A stretch of 52,277 nucleotides of DNA from Fen731 sp964481885 (lineage in GTDB: Bacteria; Actinomycetota; Humimicrobiia; Humimicrobiales; Humimicrobiaceae), in assembly GCA_964481885.1 (NCBI GenBank), contig CAYZUS010000013.1, forward strand, positions 1 to 52,277, read 5' to 3'. Within the stretch, counting starts at the first letter, position 1; every line of letters begins with the position of its first letter. The notes below the pieces were generated by a model. It was not told where the DNA came from, ran no database searches, and worked only from the letters and a program-made list of their open reading frames with translations. The position numbers and the translations under genes were made by a program. Below, piece after piece: positions 33,581-42,410 of the stretch.

Positions 33581-34564
33581 TTAATACTTGAAAAGCAGGT
33601 CAGTTATAAGATCCATGTTTTTGGCAAAACCATAAGTGGCAAGGTTTGCATCTATCTCTTTTGATGATTTTGACAGCCTGTCCGCAAGCTCCTTGAGCTT
33701 CCATGTCATTTTTACGGCAAGCTCCAGTGTTTTTCCTCTGTCGTCACGCGACGCAATTATATCTATGGTTTGCCATGAGCTGTAATCTGTCTTGTTGAGA
33801 AAATAGAAAAACTCAAGGGTTTCCCAAAAATTAACTGTTCCAAGAACCATATCGGGATCCGCATCCTTGTAATTATCATTTAAATGTATCTGGAAAAGTT
33901 TTTTATGCAGGTCCAGAAGCATAAGAGACTCTGCGAGCGACTCGCCTGCCATAAGAGCATGGCCGACGTCAAGCGCACACCCCACGTTGTCAAGGCCCAC
34001 ATCATTTAAAAATGCCAGTGCTTTCCCTGAATCCCTGATAAGCTGCTTTTGTCTCGGGTCCTTGGGTTTTGCTTCGATTGCTATTTTAACTGTCCTGTCA
34101 TATTCCCCTATCTCTCTTACTGTTTCTACAAGGTTTTTCCATGCGTCCCTGTAGTCAGTCTGAAACGGATAATCAAATCCATCATGCGCAGGCCAGAGAA
34201 GAACGCTGTCTGTTTTTAAAGCTTTACCCAGGTCAATGCTTTCTTTTAACATTTTTATGGCTTCTTTTCTTATCTTTGGGTCAGTTGTGCTGAACGCTCC
34301 GTCGCGCCATTTCCTGTCACTCCAGACTTCGGGTTCCATAACTGATGGCTTCAGTCCATAATTTGCAAGCAGTCTGACAAGCTTGTCAGGATCAGAAGGA
34401 AGCGGATCTGTCGGATAAAATACCACAAGACCTGTCAATCCCTTTATTTTTGAAATAATGTCCAGTTTTCTTTCAACACTCATATCATCAAAATAACCGC
34501 CGGGAACATATCTTTCAGCATATGTCCCGAGACACCACAGATGTGCATCAACCTTTAGTTCCAT
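33581..34564 (-). CDS. Xylose isomerase-like TIM barrel (sugar phosphate isomerase/epimerase)
   Basis: A 327-residue member of the same superfamily as the gene at 11166 but a different subgroup. Metal-site residues appear in KIAIEAKPKDP (Glu), GCALDVGHALMAGE (Asp, His), LFQIHLNDNY (His) and TIDIIASRDDRG (Asp). LLWPAHDGFDYPFQ resembles the substrate loop of L-rhamnose- and related aldose-isomerase-type proteins. The promoter region upstream holds a duplicated AT-rich block with TATAAT. Neighbouring amidohydrolases on the same strand suggest a joint catabolic role, but the substrate is unknown. Confidence 0.83.
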   Translation of the reverse strand: MELKVDAHLWCLGTYAERYVPGGYFDDMSVERKLDIISKIKGLTGLVVFYPTDPLPSDPDKLVRLLANYGLKPSVMEPEVWSDRKWRDGAFSTTDPKIRKEAIKMLKESIDLGKALKTDSVLLWPAHDGFDYPFQTDYRDAWKNLVETVREIGEYDRTVKIAIEAKPKDPRQKQLIRDSGKALAFLNDVGLDNVGCALDVGHALMAGESLAESLMLLDLHKKLFQIHLNDNYKDADPDMVLGTVNFWETLEFFYFLNKTDYSSWQTIDIIASRDDRGKTLELAVKMTWKLKELADRLSKSSKEIDANLATYGFAKNMDLITDLLFKY

Positions 34565-34618
34565 TGCCAGCTCCTTTTGTGATTTTTATTTAAAAATAAT
34601 TACTGAAATAAACGGTCC

Positions 34619-34660
34619 TTTTTATTTATTATACAATTATACATTTTTATTTATTATACA
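34619..34660 (-). promoter_or_regulatory. Duplicated -10-like block upstream of the TIM-barrel gene
   Basis: TTTTTATTTATTATACA occurs perfectly at 34619-34635 and 34644-34660, a 25-bp tandem step. On the minus strand each copy reads TGTATAATAAATAAAAA and contains TATAAT, so the gene at 33581-34564 may have two tandem promoters 25 bp apart. No strong -35 boxes are evident. Confidence 0.5.
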
Positions 34661-34829
34661 GTATATAATCCTGCCGCAAAAATGTTTTGTTTTGCTGCCT
34701 GGCCGGAAAATAATATGACAATTAAAAAATCCTGATAATTCATATGTTTAAAACAACCCTACAGGACAGCTGTTTTTTTCAGTAAATTGTAATTTCAGGA
34801 ACCAGTGATGCTTATGGTGAAACAAGGTG

Positions 34830-35627
34830 TCAGGCTATCTTTGGCCCAAATAATTTCATGGCATTCAGCCCTAAAATATTTCGCCTGTCTGCATCTGTTA
34901 TCTGTGAGTTTATTATATTTGACAGATAGTATCTCAGGTCGGCCCATGGAAGGTCCGTGCCGAAAAGAAGTTTACCGGAGCCAACTCTGTCCACATAGCT
35001 TTTTATTAAAAACGGTTCAAAAATATCCCCTGCAAAATCAACGTAAAGATTTTCATTTCTCTCGATCATGTCGATGACTTTATAAAAATATTCGCCCCTT
35101 CCACCGGCATGGGCAAGTATTATTCTGGCATCCGGATGTTCGGCAGCTATTTTTTCAAAAAAACCGGGGTCAGAAAATTTCTGGGACTTATTCGGAACAT
35201 TCGGGTTCCAGGTATGGCTAAGCACAACTATCCCATTTGAGTCCGCATATTTCCAGAACCTGGCATATCTTTCATCATGAGGATAGCATGCGTGCCATGA
35301 AGGATGAATTTTTACTCCTACAACAGCTTCGTGGCTTATGTATTCCTGAATAATATCAAGGCTTTTTTTTGCAAAATTTGGGTTAAACACAAGGTATGCA
35401 TAAAGTTTTCCTTTATACTTTTCCAAGGCTTCCATGGTCATTGCCAGGCCGAAATCTATTGAAGATAAGGCGGCGTGATGAGAAAATATTGCTTTTTTAA
35501 CTCCGTACTTTTCAAATTGCTCCATTATCTGCCCGTCAGGAGCCTGTGCTATGTTAAGCCCGCTTAAATAACCGAGATGCAGATGAGTATCGATAATAGT
35601 GAAATTTTTTAATTTTTCTTTTATCAT
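34830..35627 (-). CDS. Amidohydrolase-family (amidohydro_2) protein
   Basis: A 265-residue metal-dependent hydrolase of the TIM-barrel amidohydro_2 group. IDTHLHLGYLSG is the HxH metal motif, GVKIHPSWHACYP is on strand 4, VVLSHTW and ARIILAHAGG give two more His, and LLFGTDLPWAD the final Asp. Members hydrolyse or decarboxylate small cyclic acids. The length is normal and the metal site complete. It follows the next-listed amidohydrolase gene by 19 bp on the same strand, so the two are one operon. Confidence 0.85.
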   Translation of the reverse strand: MIKEKLKNFTIIDTHLHLGYLSGLNIAQAPDGQIMEQFEKYGVKKAIFSHHAALSSIDFGLAMTMEALEKYKGKLYAYLVFNPNFAKKSLDIIQEYISHEAVVGVKIHPSWHACYPHDERYARFWKYADSNGIVVLSHTWNPNVPNKSQKFSDPGFFEKIAAEHPDARIILAHAGGRGEYFYKVIDMIERNENLYVDFAGDIFEPFLIKSYVDRVGSGKLLFGTDLPWADLRYYLSNIINSQITDADRRNILGLNAMKLFGPKIA

Positions 35628-35646
35628 TTTTTTCTTAATAGTAATT

Positions 35647-36633
35647 TTAAATTTTAATATTGTTTATAATTTTTTTTATATTCAGGGACGCAATATTTCT
35701 TTTTTCTTTTTCCGAAAGATCTGCCTCAAGGATCCTGTCAACCGACAAAAAAGTCTCGTAAAATGGAAAATATGAGTCGAAAACAAGCCTCTCCGAACCG
35801 CCGTAGGATGCTATGTTTTCAATCTGTCCGAGCCCGAAGAGATTATGGGTATTAAAGTAAACATTGGAGCTGTTTTGAATAAGGAGATAGATATAACTGT
35901 TAAATATCATTTCCTTGGAATTGCCCCCGTCTATTATTACGGGCATATTTGGAAAGCTTGTTGCAACATGCAGTATTTTCATCCACTCAATATATTTGTC
36001 ACCTGTTATATCAAGTTCATCCAGGCTTATCATCACAGGAAACCTGCAGTCATCCAATACCTGGTAGATGTGCTTTAACAGTGTTGCTTCAAAAGGATAT
36101 TTGTGTGATTTGGGCAGCAACTTTATGCACCTGAAACCCTCGCCGTATCTTTTCTCAAGCTGGTTTTTAAAAATTTCAGTACTTTTAAAATACTCAAATT
36201 CAACAAATAACACACCATTGCAGGTAATTTCTCTCTGTTTGTTTTGATCATCGCCGGGATTATCCGTACTGTTTGCATTATCTTTATTACCAGCACTGGC
36301 TGTATTGTCTTTATTGCCTGAACTGTTTGTATTATCAGTAATATCAGCACGTTTTTTATCATCTGAATTTTTACTCCCTGGACCATTATTGATTGCACTT
36401 TTAGTCCCTTTAAGAAAATCTGCAAGTATATTGTTCCCTGTCTCGGGTGAACAGAAAAATGAATTGAAGTGTGTTACAAGGGTCGATGTGATATTATATT
36501 TTTCTGCTCTGCCGGAGATGGCTTTCACGGCACTGTTATCATCAGTTGTATATTTTTCAGAAAGATTGTTTTCTCCAATCCAGAAATTCGTGTCAAAAAA
36601 CTCAATTAAATCATCTTTTGTATCATCCTGCAT
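35647..36633 (-). CDS. Divergent amidohydrolase-like protein with Asn-rich repeat insertion
   Basis: A 328-residue protein paired with the amidohydrolase at 34830. The N-terminus reads IEFFDTNFWIGEN where the active enzyme has HLH, so the first metal ligands are replaced (DTNFW). RCIKLLPKSHKYPF, FPVMISLDELD, FPNMPVIIDGG and RLVFDSYFPFYE follow the fold without the usual metal His and final GTD motif. Residues about 93-140 are a hydrophilic Asn/Asp/Ser/Lys segment built of 9-residue repeats. It is probably a catalytically inactive or altered relative, perhaps a partner subunit. Confidence 0.75.
   Translation of the reverse strand: MQDDTKDDLIEFFDTNFWIGENNLSEKYTTDDNSAVKAISGRAEKYNITSTLVTHFNSFFCSPETGNNILADFLKGTKSAINNGPGSKNSDDKKRADITDNTNSSGNKDNTASAGNKDNANSTDNPGDDQNKQREITCNGVLFVEFEYFKSTEIFKNQLEKRYGEGFRCIKLLPKSHKYPFEATLLKHIYQVLDDCRFPVMISLDELDITGDKYIEWMKILHVATSFPNMPVIIDGGNSKEMIFNSYIYLLIQNSSNVYFNTHNLFGLGQIENIASYGGSERLVFDSYFPFYETFLSVDRILEADLSEKEKRNIASLNIKKIINNIKI
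36241..36348 (-). repeat. In-frame 27-bp tandem repeat coding for 9-residue units
   Basis: Plus-strand units 36268-36294, 36295-36321 and 36322-36348 are each 27 bp, with ACTG at the left end and about 70-80 % identity between the first two. A more decayed unit precedes (36241-36267). In protein they read ADITDNTNS, SGNKDNTAS, AGNKDNANS and TDNPGDDQN. The multiple-of-three period keeps the amidohydrolase-like frame open. Confidence 0.85.
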
Positions 36634-37028
36634 TATGTATCCTTTTTATTATTTTTTGCTTAAATCATCCCTACGCACAAGCACTTGGCCCGGCGGCCGG
36701 AATTATAAAGACAGGGCAACACCAGCAAGTCTCTTTAATCTCCCTTTTGGATAAAAACATTATATTTTTTATACTGTAAATTATCAATTGCCATGGCAAA
36801 TGAAAAGCCTTAAGAATACATAATCACTTGATGTATTTGGAATACTTTTGTAAATGAAGCAACAAACAGGCTTTCGGATATAATTTTAGACGCTGTAATA
36901 GGCTGCCACCCGCAATTTTTCTGTCTGTTTTTATAATTCTCAATCCTGCTTTTAACAATCTCTTTTAATGCAGAAAACAAGCTTTGGTGTTTCAGAATTA
37001 GAAGTTACCTGAATGGAATCAAAATTTA
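36634..37028. other. Noncoding divergent spacer upstream of the DedA gene
   Basis: About 390 bp with no convincing gene. It contains a perfect 12-bp palindrome TTGCCATGGCAA (36788-36799), which could be a regulator site. The open frames on the plus strand lack ribosome binding sites. Confidence 0.45.
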
Positions 37029-37059
37029 TTGTGATTAAGGTAATTTATAATGTTATAAT
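37029..37059 (+). promoter_or_regulatory. Extended -10 promoter of the DedA gene
   Basis: TGTTATAAT (37051-37059) is an extended -10, with TTGTGA (37029-37034) 19 nt upstream of the hexamer. Transcription would start near 37066, which favours the second ATG (37109) as start of the DedA protein. Confidence 0.45.
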
Positions 37060-37108
37060 TGAACTCGGCTATTTTCTTTTAACCATACAATTTCAAATAT
37101 ATATTCCT

Positions 37109-37711
37109 ATGGATTCTGCGCTTATCACACATTTAATCTTAAAGTTTGGATATCCTGTAATATTTTTGCTTGTTGTATATGAAGGTCCCCTGGTTACCAT
37201 CGCGGCTGCATTTTTTGCCGCATCAGGGTATTTGAATGTTTTTATTTTATATCCCTTAATTGTTGTGGCAGATTTATCTTCTGATATTATGTGGTATTAT
37301 GTCGGTTATTTTGGCAGAGAAAAAGTCATTAATCGTTGGGGTCGCTTTTTTGGTTTAAACCAGGATAGCCTTGTAAAGTTTCAAAAATTAAACGATAAAT
37401 TCAAAAATCATAAGGGGAAAATATTGTTTATTGCTAAAATAACCCATGTTATTGGTTTTCCTTTTCTCATTAATGCGGGAATTTTTAAATGGGATATAAA
37501 GAAATATATATTATTTAATTTTTGTGCCACTCTTCCCAAAACTCTGGGTTTTATGCTTTTGGGATTTTTCTTCGGAAAGGCAGGAGATATTATAAGCAAA
37601 TATCTTGGTTATGGGACATATTTCGGAATAGGCGCATTTGTCTGTTCTGTAGTAACGTATTTTCTTATTGTAAAATTTGCCAAAAATAAATTTAAAAATT
37701 ATGAGGAATAA
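37109..37711 (+). CDS. DedA-family (SNARE-associated/VTT) membrane protein
   Basis: About 200 residues with four or five hydrophobic segments. EGPLVTIAAAFFAASGYLN matches the first reentrant loop of DedA proteins (E..g.piPgE position). DLSSDIMWYYVGYFGRE is the 'g...gd...Y.iGr..G' motif, and the second half has GFPFLINAGIF where most members read 'R.i.p...G'. DedA proteins flip lipid carriers such as undecaprenyl phosphate or phospholipids. An upstream ATG at 37013 would add 32 hydrophobic residues, but the promoter lies between. Its last 8 bp overlap the glycosyltransferase gene, suggesting a joint role in a lipid-linked glycan. Confidence 0.83.
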   Translation: MDSALITHLILKFGYPVIFLLVVYEGPLVTIAAAFFAASGYLNVFILYPLIVVADLSSDIMWYYVGYFGREKVINRWGRFFGLNQDSLVKFQKLNDKFKNHKGKILFIAKITHVIGFPFLINAGIFKWDIKKYILFNFCATLPKTLGFMLLGFFFGKAGDIISKYLGYGTYFGIGAFVCSVVTYFLIVKFAKNKFKNYEE

Positions 37712-38885
37712 ATTAAAAATATTACTTACAATTGAGGTTTATCCCCCGATTATTACCGGTAATGGAATTGCAATTAAAAGGCTTGCCAGTGGATTGTCTG
37801 AAAGGGGCCATAAAGTCGCAGTGGTCTGCCCGGGGAAAAGCATAAAAGATGAGGTAACTACAGAGTCAGGGGTCACCATTTACAGGCTGAGCTCTCTGCC
37901 ATTGCCGGCATTTATTCATAATGAAATAAGGGTTTCACTATTTCCAAAAAAATCCATAAATAATATTTTCAAAGAATTCAGACCGGATATGGTCCATATT
38001 ACTGATCACCACTTTATCTCCACTGCAGCTTTTTCAGTAGCCAGAAAAAACAGAATAAAGGTAGTGGGTACAAATTTTTTCACTCCATATAACTGGCTTG
38101 ACAATTATATTATAAAAAAGAGTCCGCGGTTATACAGAATTGCTGCAAAATTTTTATGGAGTTATTATCTAAAATTGTATAACAAAGTTGATATCGTCAC
38201 AGTTCCAACATTTTTCAGCAAACAACAGGCTCAGGAGGTCGGAATAAATAAACCAATTGAGGTTATTTCATGTGGGATCGATGTAGAGCAATACAGGAAT
38301 AATGGAGCAGACAAAAGCATTTTTTCGAAATATAAAATAAAAGAAAATAAACTTACTTTGCTTTCAGTAAGCAGGCTTGACAGGGAAAAGAGAGTGGACG
38401 TACTCCTGAATGCAGTCTCTCTTATAAAAGATAAAACAGACTTTCAGCTTATAATAACGGGACGTGGGAAAGAAAAAGAAAATCTTGCCAGAATGGTTAC
38501 AGAAAATAATTTAACAGGAAGAGTAATATTTACTGGTGTAGTTTCTGACCAGGACTTGAAAAATTTATATAAAATCAGTGATATTTTCTTAACTGCCAGC
38601 GAAGTTGAACTTCAGGGGCTTTCTATTATGGAGGCCATGGCTTCAGGATTGCCGGTTATTGCAGCATCTTCCATGGCTATTCCGGAGCTGGCACGGGATG
38701 GCATAAATGGGTTTCTTTTTAAACCCGGGGAAGCCATGGATGCAGGCGAAAAAATATTAAGGCTTGCAACAGACAGGGATCTCATAAAGAAAATGTCAAT
38801 TGCCAGCTCCAGGCTGATAGAGGAACACAGAATAGAAACTACTCTTGATAGATTTGAAGAAATATATTATAAAAATCTGCCATAG
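37704..38885 (+). CDS. GT4-family glycosyltransferase
   Basis: A 393-residue GT-B enzyme. The N-terminal domain starts LKILLTIEVYPPIITGNGIA (acceptor loop). The C-terminal domain begins LLSVSRLDREKRVDVLL and ends with SEVELQGLSIMEAMASGLPVIAA, the E(X7)E nucleotide-sugar motif. The closest look is to alpha-mannosyl/glucosyl transferases acting on lipid acceptors (PimB/MgtA-like). The start inside the DedA gene (ATG 37704) fits the family; a longer frame from 37677 adds nine residues. It is convergent with a second GT4 gene. Confidence 0.9.
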   Translation, partial: RNKLKILLTIEVYPPIITGNGIAIKRLASGLSERGHKVAVVCPGKSIKDEVTTESGVTIYRLSSLPLPAFIHNEIRVSLFPKKSINNIFKEFRPDMVHITDHHFISTAAFSVARKNRIKVVGTNFFTPYNWLDNYIIKKSPRLYRIAAKFLWSYYLKLYNKVDIVTVPTFFSKQQAQEVGINKPIEVISCGIDVEQYRNNGADKSIFSKYKIKENKLTLLSVSRLDREKRVDVLLNAVSLIKDKTDFQLIITGRGKEKENLARMVTENNLTGRVIFTGVVSDQDLKNLYKISDIFLTASEVELQGLSIMEAMASGLPVIAASSMAIPELARDGINGFLFKPGEAMDAGEKILRLATDRDLIKKMSIASSRLIEEHRIETTLDRFEEIYYKNLP

Positions 38886-38952
38886 CAAAATGTCAGCTCG
38901 TCAATTAAATATATAAGAAAGAGTATGGCCTGATTTTTATGCTGCAATACCC

Positions 38953-40152
38953 CTAACAGGCATTGGCCGCCACTTTATAAACACGCTTGGTATTTTCAGT
39001 TTTTATATTTTTATATTGAAAATATACGCTCTCCAGTTTTTCTATTACATTTTTTATATCATGTTCTTTCGCCAGTTCAGCGGAATTTCTCCCAAATTTT
39101 TCTCTCAGTTTGCTGTCAATATATAATATTTTTATTTTTTCAGCCATTTCTTCCACATCAAAGGCCCTGGTCGTATATCCGTTTACATTATTTTTTACAC
39201 AATCAGGTATTGCCAATTTGTTTGCTCCAACAATAGGCAGTCCTGAAGCCATCGCTTCGAGAATTGTAATACCCTGGGTTTCTATTGTGCTTGCCGTTAC
39301 AAAAATATCATGTTCTTTGTACGTGCCGCTCAATTTATTATGTTCAACAAAGCCATAAAAATGAATATTTTTCTCAAGCCCAAGTTCCCTTACCAATAAT
39401 TTCAGATTTATTAATGCGGGGCCCTCTCCTACAAGATCCAGGGCAATATCAGGAAATTCCGTGCTTAATATCCCAACTGATTTTATAACTATATCAATGG
39501 ATTTTTCATAACTCATTCTTCCGACATGCAGCAGCCTGGCTTTGCCTTCATACTTTTCTTTGGCAGAGAAAGTGTCGAGATTAAGTCCATTGCTTAAAGA
39601 CATGACTTCAGTTTTTAACCCGTTTTTTTCGATTTCTTCTTTCATGGATTTGGAGGGAACCATTACCAGGTCACATTTATCATATAAAAGGTTTGATAAT
39701 TTCCACACTATTTTTTTTGAAAGAAAGTCTTTATCAGATTTATCAATTTTCTTGTTTGGAGAAATACAAACAATAAAATCAGGCAGATAGGTATGGTAAG
39801 TTCCGATTAGCGGAATTTTATATCGTTCCGCGAATTGTATTCCGGCAAACCCTAATGTCCCGGGGGTATGAATATGTATAATATCGGGTTTAAACTTTTT
39901 AACGCTCTCAATAACTTTCAGAGGGGCAGGAATTGCAAGCCTGAATTCGGGGTAACCCGGAAGCTTGAAAGAAATGTGTCTTTCTATTGAAATATTTTCA
40001 TGCAGGTTTTTTAACTCTTTGCTCCCGTAGTCTGGAGCATAAAGCTTTATTTTATGTCCTTTTTCTGCAAGAAGCTGTATAAAATTTAATAAAGTTATTG
40101 AAACACCGTTTATATTAGGATAAAAAGTATCCGTAAATATTGCTATATTCAT
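38953..40152 (-). CDS. GT4-family glycosyltransferase (diacylglycerol glycosyltransferase-like)
   Basis: A 399-residue GT-B enzyme. MNIAIFTDTFYPNINGVSIT is the acceptor-side loop typical of glycosyltransferases that act on diacylglycerol or phosphatidylinositol. IIHIHTPGTLGFAG and IPLIGTYHTYLPDF follow. The donor domain has LLHVGRMSYEKSID and STIETQGITILEAMASGLPIVGA with the E(X7)E pair. It is probably membrane-peripheral and builds a glycolipid. It is convergent with the related enzyme at 37704; the two are not close duplicates. Confidence 0.9.
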   Translation of the reverse strand: MNIAIFTDTFYPNINGVSITLLNFIQLLAEKGHKIKLYAPDYGSKELKNLHENISIERHISFKLPGYPEFRLAIPAPLKVIESVKKFKPDIIHIHTPGTLGFAGIQFAERYKIPLIGTYHTYLPDFIVCISPNKKIDKSDKDFLSKKIVWKLSNLLYDKCDLVMVPSKSMKEEIEKNGLKTEVMSLSNGLNLDTFSAKEKYEGKARLLHVGRMSYEKSIDIVIKSVGILSTEFPDIALDLVGEGPALINLKLLVRELGLEKNIHFYGFVEHNKLSGTYKEHDIFVTASTIETQGITILEAMASGLPIVGANKLAIPDCVKNNVNGYTTRAFDVEEMAEKIKILYIDSKLREKFGRNSAELAKEHDIKNVIEKLESVYFQYKNIKTENTKRVYKVAANAC

Positions 40153-40318
40153 TAAAATAATTCCCCGCCTGGATTTTTAATTCCACTGTTAAAATATTTA
40201 TCTGGAAATGTTATAAAAATATCAAGTGCCGTCGAATTATTTTTTCATTTCTTCCGAAAGTAAATGTGTTTTGAAAAACACGCTCTTACTATAATAATCA
40301 AAAACATCATAAAAGTCT

Positions 40319-40340
40319 AACACTGGTAAGTTTCAGTGTT
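40319..40340 (-). terminator. Hairpin after the NAD-dependent epimerase gene
   Basis: AACACTG (40319-40325) pairs perfectly with CAGTGTT (40334-40340) across an 8-nt loop, a few bases 3' of the epimerase stop on the minus strand. Only a broken T-rich run follows, so it is a moderate terminator at best. Confidence 0.45.
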
Positions 40341-40342
40341 TG

Positions 40343-41329
40343 TCAGTCCTTAAATTTTTCAGGATAGCATGCTTTCATGGTTGCGATAATTGCTTCGTTT
40401 AGCCCCCCTCTTTTATACCTTAGCTTTTCTGCAGTTTCAGAAGCATCATAATATAAATCGTGGGTTATGATATCACGCATGAGATACTTGCCGTCAAGTC
40501 CGCCTTCCAGTCCTTTTTTCTTCCATCCCTTGTCTATCATGCTGCCAGCCATTACTGCCAAAAACCGCGGGATATTTACTATTTTTTTACGCTCCCCGAT
40601 TGCTGCCATCATCATCTCCAGCATTTCGTTATAGGAATGATTTTCATCTCCGACAGTATATCTTGCGCCATGTTCGCCATGTTCAATTGCCCCTATAATT
40701 GCCTCACCAACATGCACCGCAGAAATCATATTTGTTCCGCCTTTTGGAAAATATATGGTTTTGCCTTTCGCAAAACGGTCAAGCAATACATCTTTCCAGA
40801 GCGGAATACGGTTTGGCATACTTCCGAATATATATGGAAGCTCCAGGATCATGACGGCCATTTTGTCTTCACCTGCAGCAATAACGCGCTCTGCCTGCTC
40901 AACACGGCACCTGATGTAAGGATGGTGTTTGCTCAGTTCTTTTTCTGGCCAGATTCTGTCAAAATATGCAAAATATGAATTAAGGATAACACATTTTTTG
41001 ATACCGGCCTTACGTGCTGCAACAGCGACCTTTTCACAGGCATCGACAAGTCTTGTATGGAAAAATTCATAAGCCGGTGCAGGAGGTGTGATTCTGTCAT
41101 CCGGACCCACCGCATAAACAATGGCATCGTAGCCTGCAAAACGCCTCATAAGATCTTCCTCTGTCAGCTCAAACACGTCGCCAAACTGAACATTTACTTC
41201 ACCAGGATACCAGTCACCCAATACCACATCATCAATTGCAAGGGCGTTTACGGAGTATCCCCTTTCCAGTGCCACAAGCAGTGCATGATAACCCAGAAAA
41301 CCTGTTCCTCCTACAATCATTATCTTCAT
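40343..41329 (-). CDS. NAD(P)-dependent epimerase/dehydratase-like protein
   Basis: A 328-residue extended short-chain dehydrogenase. GGTGFLGYHALL at residues 7-18 is the NAD(P)-binding loop. VYAVGPDD and CVILNSYFAYFDRIWPEKELS stand where classical members have Ser and YxxxK; here the Tyr-Lys pair is not clearly present. ELPYIFG and ISAVHVGEAI are typical of atypical SDRs. It may be a sugar-nucleotide or NmrA-like reductase. No neighbour fixes the substrate. Confidence 0.83.
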   Translation of the reverse strand: MKIMIVGGTGFLGYHALLVALERGYSVNALAIDDVVLGDWYPGEVNVQFGDVFELTEEDLMRRFAGYDAIVYAVGPDDRITPPAPAYEFFHTRLVDACEKVAVAARKAGIKKCVILNSYFAYFDRIWPEKELSKHHPYIRCRVEQAERVIAAGEDKMAVMILELPYIFGSMPNRIPLWKDVLLDRFAKGKTIYFPKGGTNMISAVHVGEAIIGAIEHGEHGARYTVGDENHSYNEMLEMMMAAIGERKKIVNIPRFLAVMAGSMIDKGWKKKGLEGGLDGKYLMRDIITHDLYYDASETAEKLRYKRGGLNEAIIATMKACYPEKFKD

Positions 41330-41435
41330 AATTACAAACCATTCCTTTCCAAGCTTAAAATAATAATAACAAATACTTCTTTCACAATTTATCCTTCTTA
41401 TTTTTTAACATTTATTTTCTGCGATACCTCATTTA

Positions 41436-41535
41436 TGGAAAGTTCACATCAGAATATATATACTATACGATTTGTACGACTGTCCTGCACTTAGTTAAAA
41501 CGTATATCAGTGTAAAGCAACTGTGCTTTTTTTTA
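41436..41535 (+). promoter_or_regulatory. Leader with promoter and terminator-like hairpin upstream of the SIMPL gene
   Basis: TGGAAA (41436-41441), 17 nt, TATACT (41459-41464) is a possible promoter. AAAGCA (41514-41519) and TGCTTT (41524-41529) form a tight hairpin with a 4-nt loop followed by more T residues, a classic intrinsic terminator shape. This lies about 80 bp before the SIMPL start. It could end a small RNA or act as an attenuator. Alternatively it terminates antisense read-through. Confidence 0.4.
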
Positions 41536-41569
41536 CAGTCCGAGTTTTATGGTAAATGTGTGCAAAAAT

Positions 41570-41591
41570 CAGTCAGGTTACAGTCAGGTTA
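41570..41591. repeat. 11-bp perfect tandem duplication
   Basis: CAGTCAGGTTA occurs at 41570-41580 and 41581-41591, just upstream of the AAGGAAAGG ribosome binding region of the SIMPL gene. Confidence 0.9.
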
Positions 41592-41612
41592 ATTAAAAGG
41601 AAAGGATAAATT

Positions 41613-42410
41613 ATGAAAAACCAAAGTAAAATAGCAAAAATACTGGCAGGCATCTCAGCAGCAATATTAATTCTTGTATTTGGGCTCCTGCTGTCAGGCT
41701 GCATCGTAAAAGATTTCCCTAAAATCACAGGCAGCCAAGGTGCCAGCGAAAGTAGTGGAAATGCAATTCAGAACACTATTTCTGTTACCGGAGAGGGAAA
41801 CATCAAAGTCCTGCCGGATGAAGGATTTATAAATGTTGCAGTAACTGTAGAAAAATTGACAACGCAGGAAGCTGTGGACGAAAACAGCAAAATATCACTG
41901 AAAGTCACCCAGGCAATTGAACTGACAGGTGCAGAAAATTTAAAAATCCAGACAATAAGCTATGACTTGGCCCCAATGTATGATTATTCCCAGGAAAACC
42001 AGCCGCCTAAAATCTATGCTTACAGAACAACAACCGTCATAGAAGCAAGGACCACAGATTTGAAAAAATTAGGTGAAATAATTGCTAAATCCACCGAGGC
42101 AGGCGCATCTTCCATCTCATCCATTGGTTTTGATCTAACCAGTGAAACAAAAAGCCTGTCAAAAAACAGTGCTCTTGCAGAAGCCACAAAAGATGCTGCA
42201 GGTAAGGCAAAAGCAATCGCTGATTCGATGGGCCTTACATTAGACAGAGTCTTATATATTTCTGAAGGTTCAACTGCTTTTCAGGGACCGATAATGGCAT
42301 CGGCCGAGGCAAAGATGGCAGCCGACCAGGTTGCGGCCCCGGTAATTTTACCACAGGAGATGGAGGTCTATTCCTCAGTTAATGTAGTCTACTATTTCAG
42401 CAAACAGTAG
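41613..42410 (+). CDS. SIMPL-domain (DUF541) lipoprotein
   Basis: A 265-residue exported protein. The signal peptide ends in LLLSGC (Cys at about residue 30 as lipid anchor). The rest is a SIMPL domain: ISVTGEGNIKVLPDEGFINVAVTV, then IQTISYDLAPMYDYSQ, AYRTTTVIEART, and KDAAGKAKAIADSMGLTLDRVLYISE. DUF541 proteins form oligomeric envelope assemblies and are linked to stress tolerance; the biochemical role is not settled. AAGGAAAGG lies upstream. It is single, next to the PspA envelope-stress genes. Confidence 0.9.
   Translation: MKNQSKIAKILAGISAAILILVFGLLLSGCIVKDFPKITGSQGASESSGNAIQNTISVTGEGNIKVLPDEGFINVAVTVEKLTTQEAVDENSKISLKVTQAIELTGAENLKIQTISYDLAPMYDYSQENQPPKIYAYRTTTVIEARTTDLKKLGEIIAKSTEAGASSISSIGFDLTSETKSLSKNSALAEATKDAAGKAKAIADSMGLTLDRVLYISEGSTAFQGPIMASAEAKMAADQVAAPVILPQEMEVYSSVNVVYYFSKQ

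Noticed and set aside
37013..37108. Longer DedA start at ATG 37013
   Set aside because: No ribosome binding site, and an extended -10 promoter lies inside the extension. It remains possible but is less likely.
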